From: Porphyromonas endodontalis ATCC 35406
Lineage (GTDB): Bacteria; Bacteroidota; Bacteroidia; Bacteroidales; Porphyromonadaceae
DNA length: 64,000 bases
Direction of reading: 5' to 3'
Assembly (NCBI RefSeq): GCF_000174815.1
Contig: NZ_ACNN01000020.1
Span: forward strand, 167,074 to 231,073
Every line of letters starts with the position of its first letter. Position 1 is the stretch's first letter. The notes beneath the pieces are model-generated. The model ran no database searches. It saw only the letters and a list, made by a program, of their open reading frames with translations, and was not told where the DNA came from. This document shows, piece after piece, positions 16,636 through 25,257 of the stretch. The position numbers and the translations under genes are program-made.

Positions 16636-18936
16636 ATGAAAATTCGATCGATTATACTTTCCGTCTCTCTCTGCACTGTCGTGGGAGCTAGTTCGTTGCC
16701 CCTTTTGGCTCAGTTGAGTTTGGGAGGGATACCTTCTAATATCTCTACCTCTTCTGAGCTTCGCTCAGCTTCGTTTGGGGCTGAAAAGGTCATTACGTTG
16801 CCGGCGCCTCCAAGAGCTGAGATTGAGCGACTTTTGGAGGAAGAGAGCCTTGGTGCTCCCCTTGTGCGCGCCACCTTTAGGATGGGAATCCCACAGGAGG
16901 TTGACCTCTCCCCGAGTAATAGTGGCACCCTATCGTACGACAACGAAGGGCGTTTGATTTGGGAATTAGCGATTCGGAGTGAGGGGGCAGCCTATCTTCA
17001 GCTCTTCTTCGATCGATATTCCCTAGAGGAGGGGAGCCGTCTCTTTGTGCTCTCTCCCGAGAGAAATATAGTGCGTGGGGCATTTGGAGCCCACAACAAT
17101 ACGGAGTCTAATAGCCTAGCTATTGCTCCTGTGGCAGGGGAGCAGCTTGTCGTTCGCTACGAGTCCCCAAAAGGCGATTACTCTCTCCCCAATCTGCATA
17201 TTGGTAGTGTTTCTTATGGTTTTCGCTCTCTGATGCATGAAACCGCAGGGGTTTATAAGCCGGGCGAACCCTGGTTTGTGGGGGGGATAGACTGTGCCCC
17301 CAATATCGTAACGCATCCCGAACTCGACAATGTGAGTCGTAGCCTCGTGCTGGTCGTTGCTCGAGGTAGTGTTGTCTTCTCCGGTGCTCTCATCAATAAT
17401 ACTGCCGAAAATGGAGAGGCGTACGTGCTCACAGCTTCGCACTGTCTCAACGGATCGTTTAGTTATGCCAACAACCAAGCTTATCGCGAAAATACGGCAC
17501 GACAGTGTGTTTTTTACTTCAACTTCCGAAGTCCGACGGGCAATGTGCTTACTCGCCCCAGCGAAGAACAGACCCTCTCGGGGGCTGAGATTGTAGCTTG
17601 GGATGAGGATCACGACCTTTGTCTCTTGCGCATTACGGGGGTGGAAAAAGAGGACGCGAATTCTGTAGGTCGGGTACCGGCTTCTTATCGTCCTTACTTT
17701 GCAGGGTGGAATGCCGGGGAGCATAATCCTCCCTATACGGCCATGCACCATCCTCAAGCCTCTACGGCTCGCTACACTCGCTGCGATAGTAAAATCCCTA
17801 TTGTGGACTACGATGTAAAGAATAAGGCGTGGACTAACGCGCATTACCACATTGATAAGTGGGCGGTGGGTACCACAGCCGGAGGTTCTTCAGGCTCTCC
17901 CCTCTTAGATCCGGAAGGGCGCATTATCGGAGGATTGACAGGGGGAAGCTCCTATTGTAATACCCCCTTTAATGACTATTATTTTGCTATCTCTCGTTGT
18001 TGGGAGGGCGCCAATGCGTCAGACGCAACAAGACTACAACCTTGGCTCGATCCTAAGGCTACAGGCAAGCGCAATTTGGGTGGACTTGATCCCTATGCTC
18101 CCCTCAATCCGCAACGTTTGTCGCACAATCTCTACTCGCTCCGGCGTGACTCTATTGAACGTACAGCAGAGTATGTTGCGCGCATTTCCGGAGTGCGCAC
18201 CTTTTACCACCTCTCGGATAGCTCTCGTGTATTGGGGCTTAAAATTGTGGCAACTACGGGCGGAACTTTCCCCTCCGGGGATATAACTCTCTACAGTGGG
18301 GATGCGAAAGGACCCAAAGAGGAGCTTTATACAACAAAACTCCGTCACCCCAACTACACACATTTAGGGGGTAAGGCTCCTCGTACGCTCGGGGGAGATA
18401 TGGAGTTTTTTGTGCCCATTCCTCAGAATGTGACATTTGCCAAAGATGCTTATTTGTACATCTCGGTAACGGGAGCAAAAAACAATTCTTCAACGCCTTT
18501 GCAGCTCCCCATCCTACGAAGCAAGCAGCTCCCACGCTCGGGTAACTCTACACAAATCCTCCCCCTTGGGGCTAGTCTGTGGCAAGAGTCGAATAGCGGA
18601 AATTTGCCCTCAGACCTGCAATATACCGGATCGTTTTGGATCGATGCTATTGTTCAGCCTATTCAGAATGGGAATTCCAAGGAAGAAGACCCTGCAAAAG
18701 AGCGTCCCTTTATTGTCCTACTCGATAATACGATGCGGATTGTTCTTCCTAAAGGGGGCTCCGGCAAAACTGCTGTTGTTTCTCTTTATACCATATTGGG
18801 AGAACGCCTCTGCCGTGTGACTACCTCGCAAAGCGTTACCGATGTTTCTCTCCCTCGGCTGGATTCGAATAAATGGGTTCTTTGGTCGATTGAGTACAAC
18901 GGCAAGGTATATAGGAATTTAACCCAGACTTTCTAA
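16636..18936 (+). CDS. Secreted trypsin-fold serine endopeptidase (PepK-like), T9SS cargo
   Basis: A 766-residue protein with a signal peptide (residues 1-26, ending LLAQ). The protease domain spans about 205-460 and has the full triad: H269 in VLTASHC, D327 in DHDLCLL and S419 in GGSSGSP. Cysteine-rich surroundings and this spacing resemble lysyl endopeptidases and the Porphyromonas protease PepK; Lys specificity is inferred, not shown. A pro-region precedes the domain (about 27-200). A beta-rich domain follows, and the last 80 residues (VVSLYTILGERL, then KWVLWSIEYNGKVY) look like a type A T9SS sorting domain. The ATG at 16636 is preferred over the TTG two codons earlier. A likely role is extracellular protein breakdown to feed amino-acid fermentation. 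Confidence 0.85.
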   Translation: MKIRSIILSVSLCTVVGASSLPLLAQLSLGGIPSNISTSSELRSASFGAEKVITLPAPPRAEIERLLEEESLGAPLVRATFRMGIPQEVDLSPSNSGTLSYDNEGRLIWELAIRSEGAAYLQLFFDRYSLEEGSRLFVLSPERNIVRGAFGAHNNTESNSLAIAPVAGEQLVVRYESPKGDYSLPNLHIGSVSYGFRSLMHETAGVYKPGEPWFVGGIDCAPNIVTHPELDNVSRSLVLVVARGSVVFSGALINNTAENGEAYVLTASHCLNGSFSYANNQAYRENTARQCVFYFNFRSPTGNVLTRPSEEQTLSGAEIVAWDEDHDLCLLRITGVEKEDANSVGRVPASYRPYFAGWNAGEHNPPYTAMHHPQASTARYTRCDSKIPIVDYDVKNKAWTNAHYHIDKWAVGTTAGGSSGSPLLDPEGRIIGGLTGGSSYCNTPFNDYYFAISRCWEGANASDATRLQPWLDPKATGKRNLGGLDPYAPLNPQRLSHNLYSLRRDSIERTAEYVARISGVRTFYHLSDSSRVLGLKIVATTGGTFPSGDITLYSGDAKGPKEELYTTKLRHPNYTHLGGKAPRTLGGDMEFFVPIPQNVTFAKDAYLYISVTGAKNNSSTPLQLPILRSKQLPRSGNSTQILPLGASLWQESNSGNLPSDLQYTGSFWIDAIVQPIQNGNSKEEDPAKERPFIVLLDNTMRIVLPKGGSGKTAVVSLYTILGERLCRVTTSQSVTDVSLPRLDSNKWVLWSIEYNGKVYRNLTQTF

Positions 18937-18997
18937 GACTAGAGGGGGAGTGTGTAAATATCAAAGAAGCCCACTATAATGGGGCATCGCGGTGTCT

Positions 18998-19696
18998 ATG
19001 TGTACAAAGAAAGATTGGGAATTGGAGGTTTGTGCCTCGCAGTATTACGATGCTCTTGCCGCAGAAGAGGGCGGAGCGCAGCGTATTGAGCTTTGTTCTG
19101 CTCTTTCTGTGGGAGGCCTTACTCCCTCGCTGGGCCTTCTGCGTCAGCTCCGAACAAAACTCAGTATCGCCATCTTCCCTCTTATTCGTCTACGTGCAGG
19201 AGACTTTTGTTATACCTCGGAAGAGGTGGCAGTAATGGCAGAAGATATACGTTTGATGCGCCTAGAGGGGGCCGATGGATTTGTCTTTGGATGCCTTACC
19301 TCTGAGGGCGATTACGATGCGGATGCGAACGCAAAACTCCTAGAGGCTGCGGGGGGATTACCCTGTACTTTTCATCGCGCCTTTGATGTCGCCCCCCGGC
19401 GTGCCGCGTTGCTCTCTTCTATCATAGAGGCTGGGTTTGTTCGCCTTCTTACCTCGGGAGGTGCCGCTACGGCTCTTGAGGGAGCTGAGGAGCTACACGA
19501 GCTCGTGTCGCTAGCAAAGGGTCGTATTAAGATTCAATGTGGTAGTGGGGTGATGGCGGATAATATCCTCTCTTTGGCACAAAAGACGGGGGCCCGTTGC
19601 TTTCATGGTTCTTTCCGTCGCCCCCTTGCGGATGGTTCTCTAGCGACAAGTGCAAAGGAAGTGGCACGTGCTAGGGAGCAACTTCTCTTCCTGTAG
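18998..19696 (+). CDS. cutC: CutC family protein
   Basis: A 232-residue TIM-barrel protein. Family marks are the N-terminal EVCASQYYDALAAEEGGA segment, RIELCSALSVGGLTPS, the FVFGCLT strand and TFHRAFD. CutC was first linked to copper tolerance in E. coli, but the reaction it performs is still unclear, so copper homeostasis is a family label only. A GTG at 18992 would add two residues. The gene ends inside the hairpin that probably terminates it and converges with the M16 peptidase gene. Confidence 0.9.
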   Translation: MCTKKDWELEVCASQYYDALAAEEGGAQRIELCSALSVGGLTPSLGLLRQLRTKLSIAIFPLIRLRAGDFCYTSEEVAVMAEDIRLMRLEGADGFVFGCLTSEGDYDADANAKLLEAAGGLPCTFHRAFDVAPRRAALLSSIIEAGFVRLLTSGGAATALEGAEELHELVSLAKGRIKIQCGSGVMADNILSLAQKTGARCFHGSFRRPLADGSLATSAKEVARAREQLLFL

Positions 19697-19715
19697 AGAA
19701 GTTGTCCTTTTCTCT
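19679..19715 (+). terminator. Intrinsic terminator of cutC
   Basis: A perfect 10-bp stem CAACTTCTCT/AGAGAAGTTG (19679-19688 with 19695-19704) with a 6-nt loop, followed by a T-rich run (TCCTTTTCTCTTTTG). It overlaps the cutC stop codon. Confidence 0.75.
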
Positions 19716-19728
19716 TTTGTTTCCCTTC

Positions 19729-20988
19729 TTAGTGATAGGTGAGGGTAAAGAGACGCTCGGGAGCGAAAAGCTCCTGCGCCGTGCTTTGGAGTTGCTCTGC
19801 CGTGATGGCTTGTATTCGTCGCTCAATAACGTCTAGAGCATCGTACTTACCATAGAACAAAACACTCTTACCCATAGAGAGAAAAGCGTTCTCACGAGCA
19901 TCGCCCGAGATGGCAAGTTGTCCCATAAGTTGCCGCTTGGCATTGGCAAGTTCGTCCGCTTCTAGAGGGATAGAAGAGAGCTTCATAAGTTCGTCTAGCA
20001 CTTTTTGAGTTGCCTCTTTGGCGTCTCGATGGGCGCATCCAAAGTAGATTGAGAAAAGCCCACCGCCCGAGAATATCGTGTAGTTGCTATCCACGGAGTA
20101 GACCAGTCCGGCCTCTTCTCGTAGGCTTAGATTGAGCCGTGAGTTCATCCCCGGCCCTCCCAAAATGTTGTTGAGCAGCGTTAGCACGATGCGTCGCTCG
20201 TCGTACATGCTGTAGGCAAATCCCCCCATAAGTTGGTGTGTTTGGTAGGTGTCGAAACGATGCGTAACATGCCGTTTGTTGGGGAGTAGAGCAGAGGTGG
20301 GATCCCAAGAGAGGGGAGGGCGCTCTATTTTTGTGGGAGGGGTACCCCCGAAGTGGTAGTTGCAGAAGTCGAAAATCCACGCAAGGTCGAATTGACCACG
20401 GAGACAGAGGATCATATTGTCTGCCCTGTAGTGATGCTGGCGGAAGTCTCTAGCCGCTTTGCTTGTAATGCGTTCTACCGAGGCGGTTGACCCTAGAATA
20501 TTATGCCCGAGGGCGGTACCATGGAACAGATGCTCTTCAAACTCATCGAAAATCATCTCGGCAGGAGAGTCTCGATAGCTATTAATCTCCTCGATAATTA
20601 CCGTCTTCTCTTTTTTTAGTTCCTCCTCGGGGATATGGCTGTGTAGCACGATGTCTGTAAGTAGTTGCAGCGTACGTACGGCATACTTCTGCCCAAAGGC
20701 GGCGTAGAGGAAGGTCTCTTCTTTGGTCGTATAGGCGTTCAGGTCAGCACCCACCACCTCCATACGATGTATAATCGACTTGGCTTTCCGTAGAGGGGTA
20801 CCCTTAAACAGCATGTGCTCTACGAGGTGTGCCATCCCGTGGTACCTATTGGGGTCTTGGGCTGCCCCTGTGTGTACGATGTAGCCGGCATAGGATATAG
20901 CGCTGGGCTCGGGGTAGTAGGCAATGCGGAGTCCCGAGGGGAGTTGATACACTTGATAAAGATCGGTTTCGACGAGGGGGTGTAGCAT
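19729..20988 (-). CDS. M16 family zinc metallopeptidase
   Basis: A 419-residue single-chain pitrilysin-family protein. The inverted zinc motif HLVEH is at residues 54-58 (GMAHLVEHMLFKGT), and the distal glutamate is in the EEINSYRDSP region near 130-140. The C-terminal half has REEAGLVYSVDSNY, the conserved R..Y pair that binds substrate in M16 proteases. No signal peptide is present, so it is probably cytoplasmic, as with PqqL/YmxG-like Bacteroidota homologues. Its substrate is unknown. It lies downstream of rpsP on the same strand but is separated from it by a terminator hairpin. A typical promoter box was not found. Confidence 0.92.
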   Translation of the reverse strand: MLHPLVETDLYQVYQLPSGLRIAYYPEPSAISYAGYIVHTGAAQDPNRYHGMAHLVEHMLFKGTPLRKAKSIIHRMEVVGADLNAYTTKEETFLYAAFGQKYAVRTLQLLTDIVLHSHIPEEELKKEKTVIIEEINSYRDSPAEMIFDEFEEHLFHGTALGHNILGSTASVERITSKAARDFRQHHYRADNMILCLRGQFDLAWIFDFCNYHFGGTPPTKIERPPLSWDPTSALLPNKRHVTHRFDTYQTHQLMGGFAYSMYDERRIVLTLLNNILGGPGMNSRLNLSLREEAGLVYSVDSNYTIFSGGGLFSIYFGCAHRDAKEATQKVLDELMKLSSIPLEADELANAKRQLMGQLAISGDARENAFLSMGKSVLFYGKYDALDVIERRIQAITAEQLQSTAQELFAPERLFTLTYH

Positions 20989-21084
20989 AGGTCGGGTGTA
21001 CGAGAAGACTCTTTTTTCTGTGAGCGAGGGATAGTGGAAAATCTTTGGTAGTGGGACAGGGGAGAGACCCCTCCGTAATAAAAG

Positions 21085-21122
21085 TACCCCTCAAATCTCT
21101 TAAGATAGAGACCTGAGGGGTA
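21085..21122 (-). terminator. Intrinsic terminator of rpsP
   Basis: A stem TACCCCTCA/TGAGGGGTA (21085-21093 with 21114-21122) is extended by inner TCTCT/AGAGA pairs. On the minus strand it is followed by CTTTTATT. A T-run also lies on the other side, so the hairpin could work in both directions. Confidence 0.75.
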
Positions 21123-21159
21123 TTTTCTTTAGGGTTGCTTAGCCTAAGAACCCCGGCTA

Positions 21160-21741
21160 TTACGCTTCGGCAGGAGCCTCAGCAGCGGGAGCTTCTTCCT
21201 CTACAGCGGGAGTTTCTGCGCTCATAGAAGCTGCTTCTTCAGCCTCTTTAGCGGCCTCTTCTTCTGCCTTTGCCTTAGCTTCGGCAGCACGCTTTTCGGA
21301 GAGGGCTTGAGCCTTTACTTTGTTGATTTCTTGCTCAGCAGAGAGACGTTCTGCATTTGCTTTCGCTTTAGCTTCGTTGCACTTTGCTGTTACAGCGTTG
21401 AGTGCATCTTGCTTTTTCTTGCGCCAAGCTTCGAAGCGGCTTTCTGCGGTAGCTTCGTCGAATGCACCCTTCTTCACCCCACCAAGGAGATGCTTTTTGA
21501 GAAGAACACCCTCACGAGAGAGAATGTTGCGAGCGGTATCGGTGGGTTGAGCACCTACACCAAGCCAATAAAGAGCACGCTCGAAGTTCAGATCTATCGT
21601 AGCAGGATTAGTGTTCGGATTATAAGAACCTATCCTTTCAATAAATCTACCATCACGTGGTGCCCTGCTGTCTGCGACTACGATCTTATAGAAGGCGTGA
21701 CCCTTGTGACCGTGACGCTGCAATCTGATTTTAGTTGCCAT
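21160..21741 (-). CDS. rpsP: Ribosomal protein bS16 with long C-terminal extension
   Basis: A 193-residue protein. Residues 1-80 are canonical bS16 ([39 protein letters not shown]), a primary 16S rRNA-binding protein of the small subunit. The remaining 110 residues are a charged, Lys/Ala/Glu-rich tail ending in an acidic Ala/Glu/Pro stretch, predicted helical then disordered. Extended bS16 is usual in Bacteroidota, so this is not an assembly error. The gene has its own promoter box at 21783-21790 and a strong terminator. Confidence 0.97.
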   Translation of the reverse strand: MATKIRLQRHGHKGHAFYKIVVADSRAPRDGRFIERIGSYNPNTNPATIDLNFERALYWLGVGAQPTDTARNILSREGVLLKKHLLGGVKKGAFDEATAESRFEAWRKKKQDALNAVTAKCNEAKAKANAERLSAEQEINKVKAQALSEKRAAEAKAKAEEEAAKEAEEAASMSAETPAVEEEAPAAEAPAEA

Positions 21742-21782
21742 TTCTTTATGTTTCTATTAGTGCTGTACACTTTACAGCGACG

Positions 21783-21790
21783 CAAAGGTA
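21783..21790 (-). promoter_or_regulatory. -7 promoter box of rpsP (TACCTTTG, minus strand)
   Basis: Fits TAnnTTTG and lies about 40 nt upstream of the rpsP start codon. No -33 TTTG is seen at the usual spacing. Confidence 0.55.
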
Positions 21791-21877
21791 CATCTTTTTC
21801 GGGAGATACGCCCCTTTCCACCTGAGTATCTTTTTATTTCTCCCTAGAGTAAGGGGAGAACCCTCTTTGCTCCGATT

Positions 21878-23530
21878 CTAGGGAACGAGTACTTTTTCCA
21901 TTCTCGTTATCCCTCCATTAACTTGTTTTTCTACCACAAGATAGCAACCATGCGAGGGGAGAGTGATACTTTTTGTCTCCCCATGCGAGAGTGCAAGGCC
22001 TCCGATGGGGAGCCCCTCTATTGTGTAGATCGTATATTCCGCAGCGTGACCGTTGGGAGCTGTGATAAGGAGATTAGCACCATATTGTGCTATGTTTATT
22101 CCCGAGTAGAGAGGGCTTGCTAGGTTACTGGGCTCCCCCGGCCAGTTCTCTTTGAGGTCAATGCGCCACCCATTCCGCAGCGGTAGCGTGAGGTCTACTT
22201 CGCTAGCTCCCGGGTTGTTGGCCAGCCGTAGCCATTTCTTCCACCAAGCCTTATTCGCACTCACTGTTATGCCGGAGATGTCGGGTAGTTGGTTGACTAT
22301 CTTTTGTAGTTGGGGAGTGGAGAACTGGTTGTTGGCAAGGAATAGAGAGAATAGATTGCTGGCAAAAGGGGCTATGTCTAGTTCTGTGAATTGGTTGCCA
22401 TCGAGCCAGAGGAGGTATAGGTTTTTGTTCTCCGAGAGGTCAATTTCCCTTAATTGGTTGTCGGAGGCAAGTAGCTCGCAAAGCTCCTTGTTCGCTTTTA
22501 AATCCAATTCTCTAAGTTGGGTTTTCTGGCAAAACAGATATTTGAGTAGAGGAGTCTTCGTTAGGTCTATCTTTTGCAAGGGGTTGTTGCTGCAACGTAG
22601 GTCGGAGAGAATGGGCGCCGATATGCTGAGCGATTGGAATTTGTTGCCCATTACCTCTACCTTCTCTAGCTCGGGTTGCTGGGTGAGGGTAAGTTGAGTA
22701 AGCTCATTGTTATTGGCATAGAGAACGTGTAGAGCCGGGTTGCCCGATAGGTCTAGCTGGCTTATCCCACAGCCGCTCAAGTTGAGAACTCGGAGGTCGT
22801 CTAGCGTACTTACATCGATATGCTTGATGGCACTATTTTCGATAAACAACTGCTGCAACTTTTTGTTTTTGCTTACATCAAGTTGCTCTATTGGGTTGCT
22901 TCCACAACGTAGTACCGTAAGGTCTCCTAAGTGATCTACCTGCAAGCTGGATATCTTATTATTCTCGCAGCGCAGTGCCATGAGTCTGTTTAGTTCACTT
23001 AGATCGAGAGATTCGATTTCATTCCCATAGCAAATTAGCATGTCAAGTCGGGGAGAATGTTTTACATCCAAGTTCTTGAGATGGTTATTGGCAAGGTGCA
23101 ACTCTTCGAGCATAAAGCCTGAGGATAGGTCAAGCTGAGAGAGTTCGTTGCATTGACAATGGAGGAAGCGAAGCCTTTTAAGCCGTGTTACGTTGAGTTC
23201 TTCGATACTATTCCCTTTGTCGTTGTTGCCTAGGTAGAGGGCAATAAAATCTTGAGGGTCGCTATAAATGCGGATGGTATTCCCTTTTGCCTCCCCTTGG
23301 ATGCCATCTACTCCGTAGTTCTTTGCTGGGAACTCTTCGCGAACGCCATCTCCCCAGTCTATGGAGAATGGAGAGCGGCAGTGGATCCCTAGGACAACCT
23401 CTTTGGGAGCATTCGCGGAGCGTTTGAAGGTAATGGCCTCCTCCTCTTGGGCCTTTGCTCCGATAATAGAGCCTAGAAGCAAGAGCGAACAGACTATTAA
23501 GCCACCCTTCTTTACTAGAAATCGTAACAT
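21878..23530 (-). CDS. Secreted leucine-rich-repeat protein with T9SS sorting domain
   Basis: A 550-residue protein with a signal peptide (residues 1-27, ending AKAQ). An N-terminal beta domain (about 30-100, with SPFSIDWGDGVREE) is followed by some fifteen LRRs of about 21 residues with the pattern L..LdLs.n..L..L.c..N.L (about 105-430), the internalin-like type common on Bacteroidota surfaces. After a linker, the last 75 residues (GANLLITAPNG, YTIYTIEGLPIGG, ending MEKVLVP) match a type A T9SS C-terminal domain. It is thus expected on the cell surface, probably for adhesion or protein binding; the ligand is unknown. It is the third gene of a minus-strand operon, 5 nt after its neighbour. 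Confidence 0.85.
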   Translation of the reverse strand: MLRFLVKKGGLIVCSLLLLGSIIGAKAQEEEAITFKRSANAPKEVVLGIHCRSPFSIDWGDGVREEFPAKNYGVDGIQGEAKGNTIRIYSDPQDFIALYLGNNDKGNSIEELNVTRLKRLRFLHCQCNELSQLDLSSGFMLEELHLANNHLKNLDVKHSPRLDMLICYGNEIESLDLSELNRLMALRCENNKISSLQVDHLGDLTVLRCGSNPIEQLDVSKNKKLQQLFIENSAIKHIDVSTLDDLRVLNLSGCGISQLDLSGNPALHVLYANNNELTQLTLTQQPELEKVEVMGNKFQSLSISAPILSDLRCSNNPLQKIDLTKTPLLKYLFCQKTQLRELDLKANKELCELLASDNQLREIDLSENKNLYLLWLDGNQFTELDIAPFASNLFSLFLANNQFSTPQLQKIVNQLPDISGITVSANKAWWKKWLRLANNPGASEVDLTLPLRNGWRIDLKENWPGEPSNLASPLYSGINIAQYGANLLITAPNGHAAEYTIYTIEGLPIGGLALSHGETKSITLPSHGCYLVVEKQVNGGITRMEKVLVP

Positions 23531-23535
23531 AATCT

Positions 23536-24300
23536 TTAGCCTTCGTTTTCCATGTAATTACCAGCAGGGGCAAACATGAGTACGAGTACCTTTTTGTCCC
23601 CTTCCTCCTCTGTTATCTCGGAGAGCTTGGTGAGGTTAATCATAATGTCGAGGTTTTTCTCCTTGTTTGTCGCTACGAAGCCGTCTTCCCCTAGTGATTG
23701 AGGAGTGCTAAATCCGCTTGCAGCGAGTAGCTGAATAAAGGCTTCGGTGAGCGCAAAACTCTCCCCTTTGGGTTGCGTGGCATACTCTACTTGAGGATAG
23801 AAGCCCCAAAATTCATCAAATTCACCTGCCCCATTTTTGGAGACAAAGTAGCATCGGAATGAGATTTCATCAGAGGCAACATCGTACCACATAAGCGCGT
23901 GAAATCCCTCCTCTGGGTTGCTTCGCTCCTCGTTGTAGGTGCCATTGTGAGCCGCCTCATAGGCTTTGATCTCGTCTTGACTAGCTCCAAATGCCAAGGA
24001 GGGCATGGGTAGTGTGCTAAAGGTCTTGGACTCTTCGTAGGCTACAATGTTTGCTTTGGAGAGGTCGATGCTTTGCAAGGATCCTTTTTCTCCACTCATC
24101 TCTTGTAGGGTCTTGATGTCGAGGGTGTTGATCTCTCCTGAAACTATGATTTTTGAGGTTTTTGCATATTGCTCGTCCGATAGGAGGCTTCTAAGGCTGC
24201 CTGCCTTGTCTACACGGAGAGTTAGTGCTGCTTCGTTTTGGGCGAATAATACGCCGATAGAGAAGAACAGTGAGGTGAAAAAGAGAATTAGTTTAGTCAT
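23536..24300 (-). CDS. Secreted protein resembling the N-terminal cap of BspA-like proteins
   Basis: A 254-residue protein with a signal peptide (1-20, ending LFAQ). The segment ALTLRVDKAGSLRSLL, then SGEINTLDIKTLQEM and LQSIDLSKANIVAY, resembles the cap that normally precedes LRR_5 repeats in BspA-type surface proteins. Here no repeats follow; instead there is a region with no family I recognise (about 110-254). No sorting domain or lipobox is seen, so it may remain in the periplasm or bind a partner. It sits between an LRR_5-CTD gene and an LRR-CTD gene with 14- and 5-nt gaps, so the three are co-transcribed. Confidence 0.6.
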   Translation of the reverse strand: MTKLILFFTSLFFSIGVLFAQNEAALTLRVDKAGSLRSLLSDEQYAKTSKIIVSGEINTLDIKTLQEMSGEKGSLQSIDLSKANIVAYEESKTFSTLPMPSLAFGASQDEIKAYEAAHNGTYNEERSNPEEGFHALMWYDVASDEISFRCYFVSKNGAGEFDEFWGFYPQVEYATQPKGESFALTEAFIQLLAASGFSTPQSLGEDGFVATNKEKNLDIMINLTKLSEITEEEGDKKVLVLMFAPAGNYMENEG

Positions 24301-24314
24301 AACTCAAAATCGGC

Positions 24315-24905
24315 TTAGAGAGATACTTTTGTTATTCGGTTGTTGAAGGAAACGAAATAAACGCCTTGAGGTAGGGTAATTTCTAGAGCTGTGTTGGCAG
24401 AAGCTTTGGTTTGGTATAGGAGCTGGCCTTGAGGATCGAAGATGTGCATCTCTCCTACACTGTTGGGCAGAAGGGAGAGTATGTTCTCTCTCGTGCTTAC
24501 TGAGAGGGTTCCCTCATTCTGTGTCGGCAAAAGAGCCAAGGGCTTGCCTATCTCAATCTTAGTCTTGCTAAAATGAAACATGGCATTGAGGGCAAGACGC
24601 ATTTCTTCTGTGGGTACGTAGAGGGTAAGTCCCTCCTGGTCGGGGAAAGCATCAATGTTGAATCGTGTGGGATTGCCCGGGGTAATGATAATTTGTTTCA
24701 GTTGGGTATATCCCCTGAAGGCATGCGAGCCGATCTCTTTGAGAGATTGGGGAAGGGTAATCTCTTGGAGCTTTACACTCCCCTCAAAGGCTTGGGCAGG
24801 AAGCATATCTTGAGGGTACTTAGGCGAATTTTGGAGCTGCTGTCCATTGAGTAGCAGAGTGCTACCGGAGAAGAAAAATAGAAAAATTAGGACTAGTCTT
24901 TTCAT
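24315..24905 (-). CDS. Short BspA-like (LRR_5) protein with T9SS-type C-terminus
   Basis: A 196-residue secreted protein. Signal peptide residues 1-21 (MKRLVLIFLFFF, cleavage near LLNGQ). About three LRR_5 units follow (LPAQAFEGSVKLQEITLP, then IGSHAFRGYTQLKQI and FNIDAFPDQEGLTLYVP). The last 65 residues (SVGEMHIFDPQGQLLYQT, ALEITLPQGVYFVSF) fit a type A sorting domain. It is far shorter than usual BspA proteins. It is the first gene of the operon, with a promoter-like box at 25035-25042. Confidence 0.7.
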   Translation of the reverse strand: MKRLVLIFLFFFSGSTLLLNGQQLQNSPKYPQDMLPAQAFEGSVKLQEITLPQSLKEIGSHAFRGYTQLKQIIITPGNPTRFNIDAFPDQEGLTLYVPTEEMRLALNAMFHFSKTKIEIGKPLALLPTQNEGTLSVSTRENILSLLPNSVGEMHIFDPQGQLLYQTKASANTALEITLPQGVYFVSFNNRITKVSL

Positions 24906-25034
24906 CGGATACTTTTCTTGGGAACGTTATACCTGTCTTTGTAAGCTGCTCTCTAGGAAGGAGAAATTACCTTAGATAACCATAGATGGCGTTCCAAGGA
25001 AAATACTCCGTGCCAAGAGAAAAAGCTTTCGCCA

Positions 25035-25042
25035 CAAATGTA
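25035..25042 (-). promoter_or_regulatory. -7 promoter box (TACATTTG, minus strand)
   Basis: Fits TAnnTTTG on the minus strand and would give a leader of about 120 nt for the BspA/LRR operon. A -33 element is not evident. The rest of the 24906-25204 spacer shows no gene. Confidence 0.45.
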
Positions 25043-25204
25043 GTAAAAGATTTTGTTCTTATTATTTTAATAATATCAACGTACTGCTTGTGGGGTGTCC
25101 TAGTTGCACGTATCATGTTTTGTGTTCAATAGATTTGGATCTGCTCTGTGGGGCTTGTTTATCTACTTTTTTGCCTTAATTCTGCTAGAGTGTTTGCTTT
25201 TCTG

Positions 25205-25212
25205 TATCTTTG
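25205..25212 (+). promoter_or_regulatory. -7 promoter box of purH (TATCTTTG)
   Basis: Fits TAnnTTTG, 45 nt upstream of the purH ATG. No -33 TTTG is found at the normal distance. No PurR-type palindrome was recognised. Confidence 0.5.
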
Positions 25213-25257
25213 TATCTGCAAGTTTTATCCCTCTTTTAGGGGGCTTATTTTGGAGTG

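Noticed and set aside
21838..21860. TTCTCCC/GGGAGAA hairpin after the LRR gene (minus strand) as a terminator
   Set aside because: On the minus strand it is followed by ATAAAAAG, not by Ts; the T-run lies on the wrong side.
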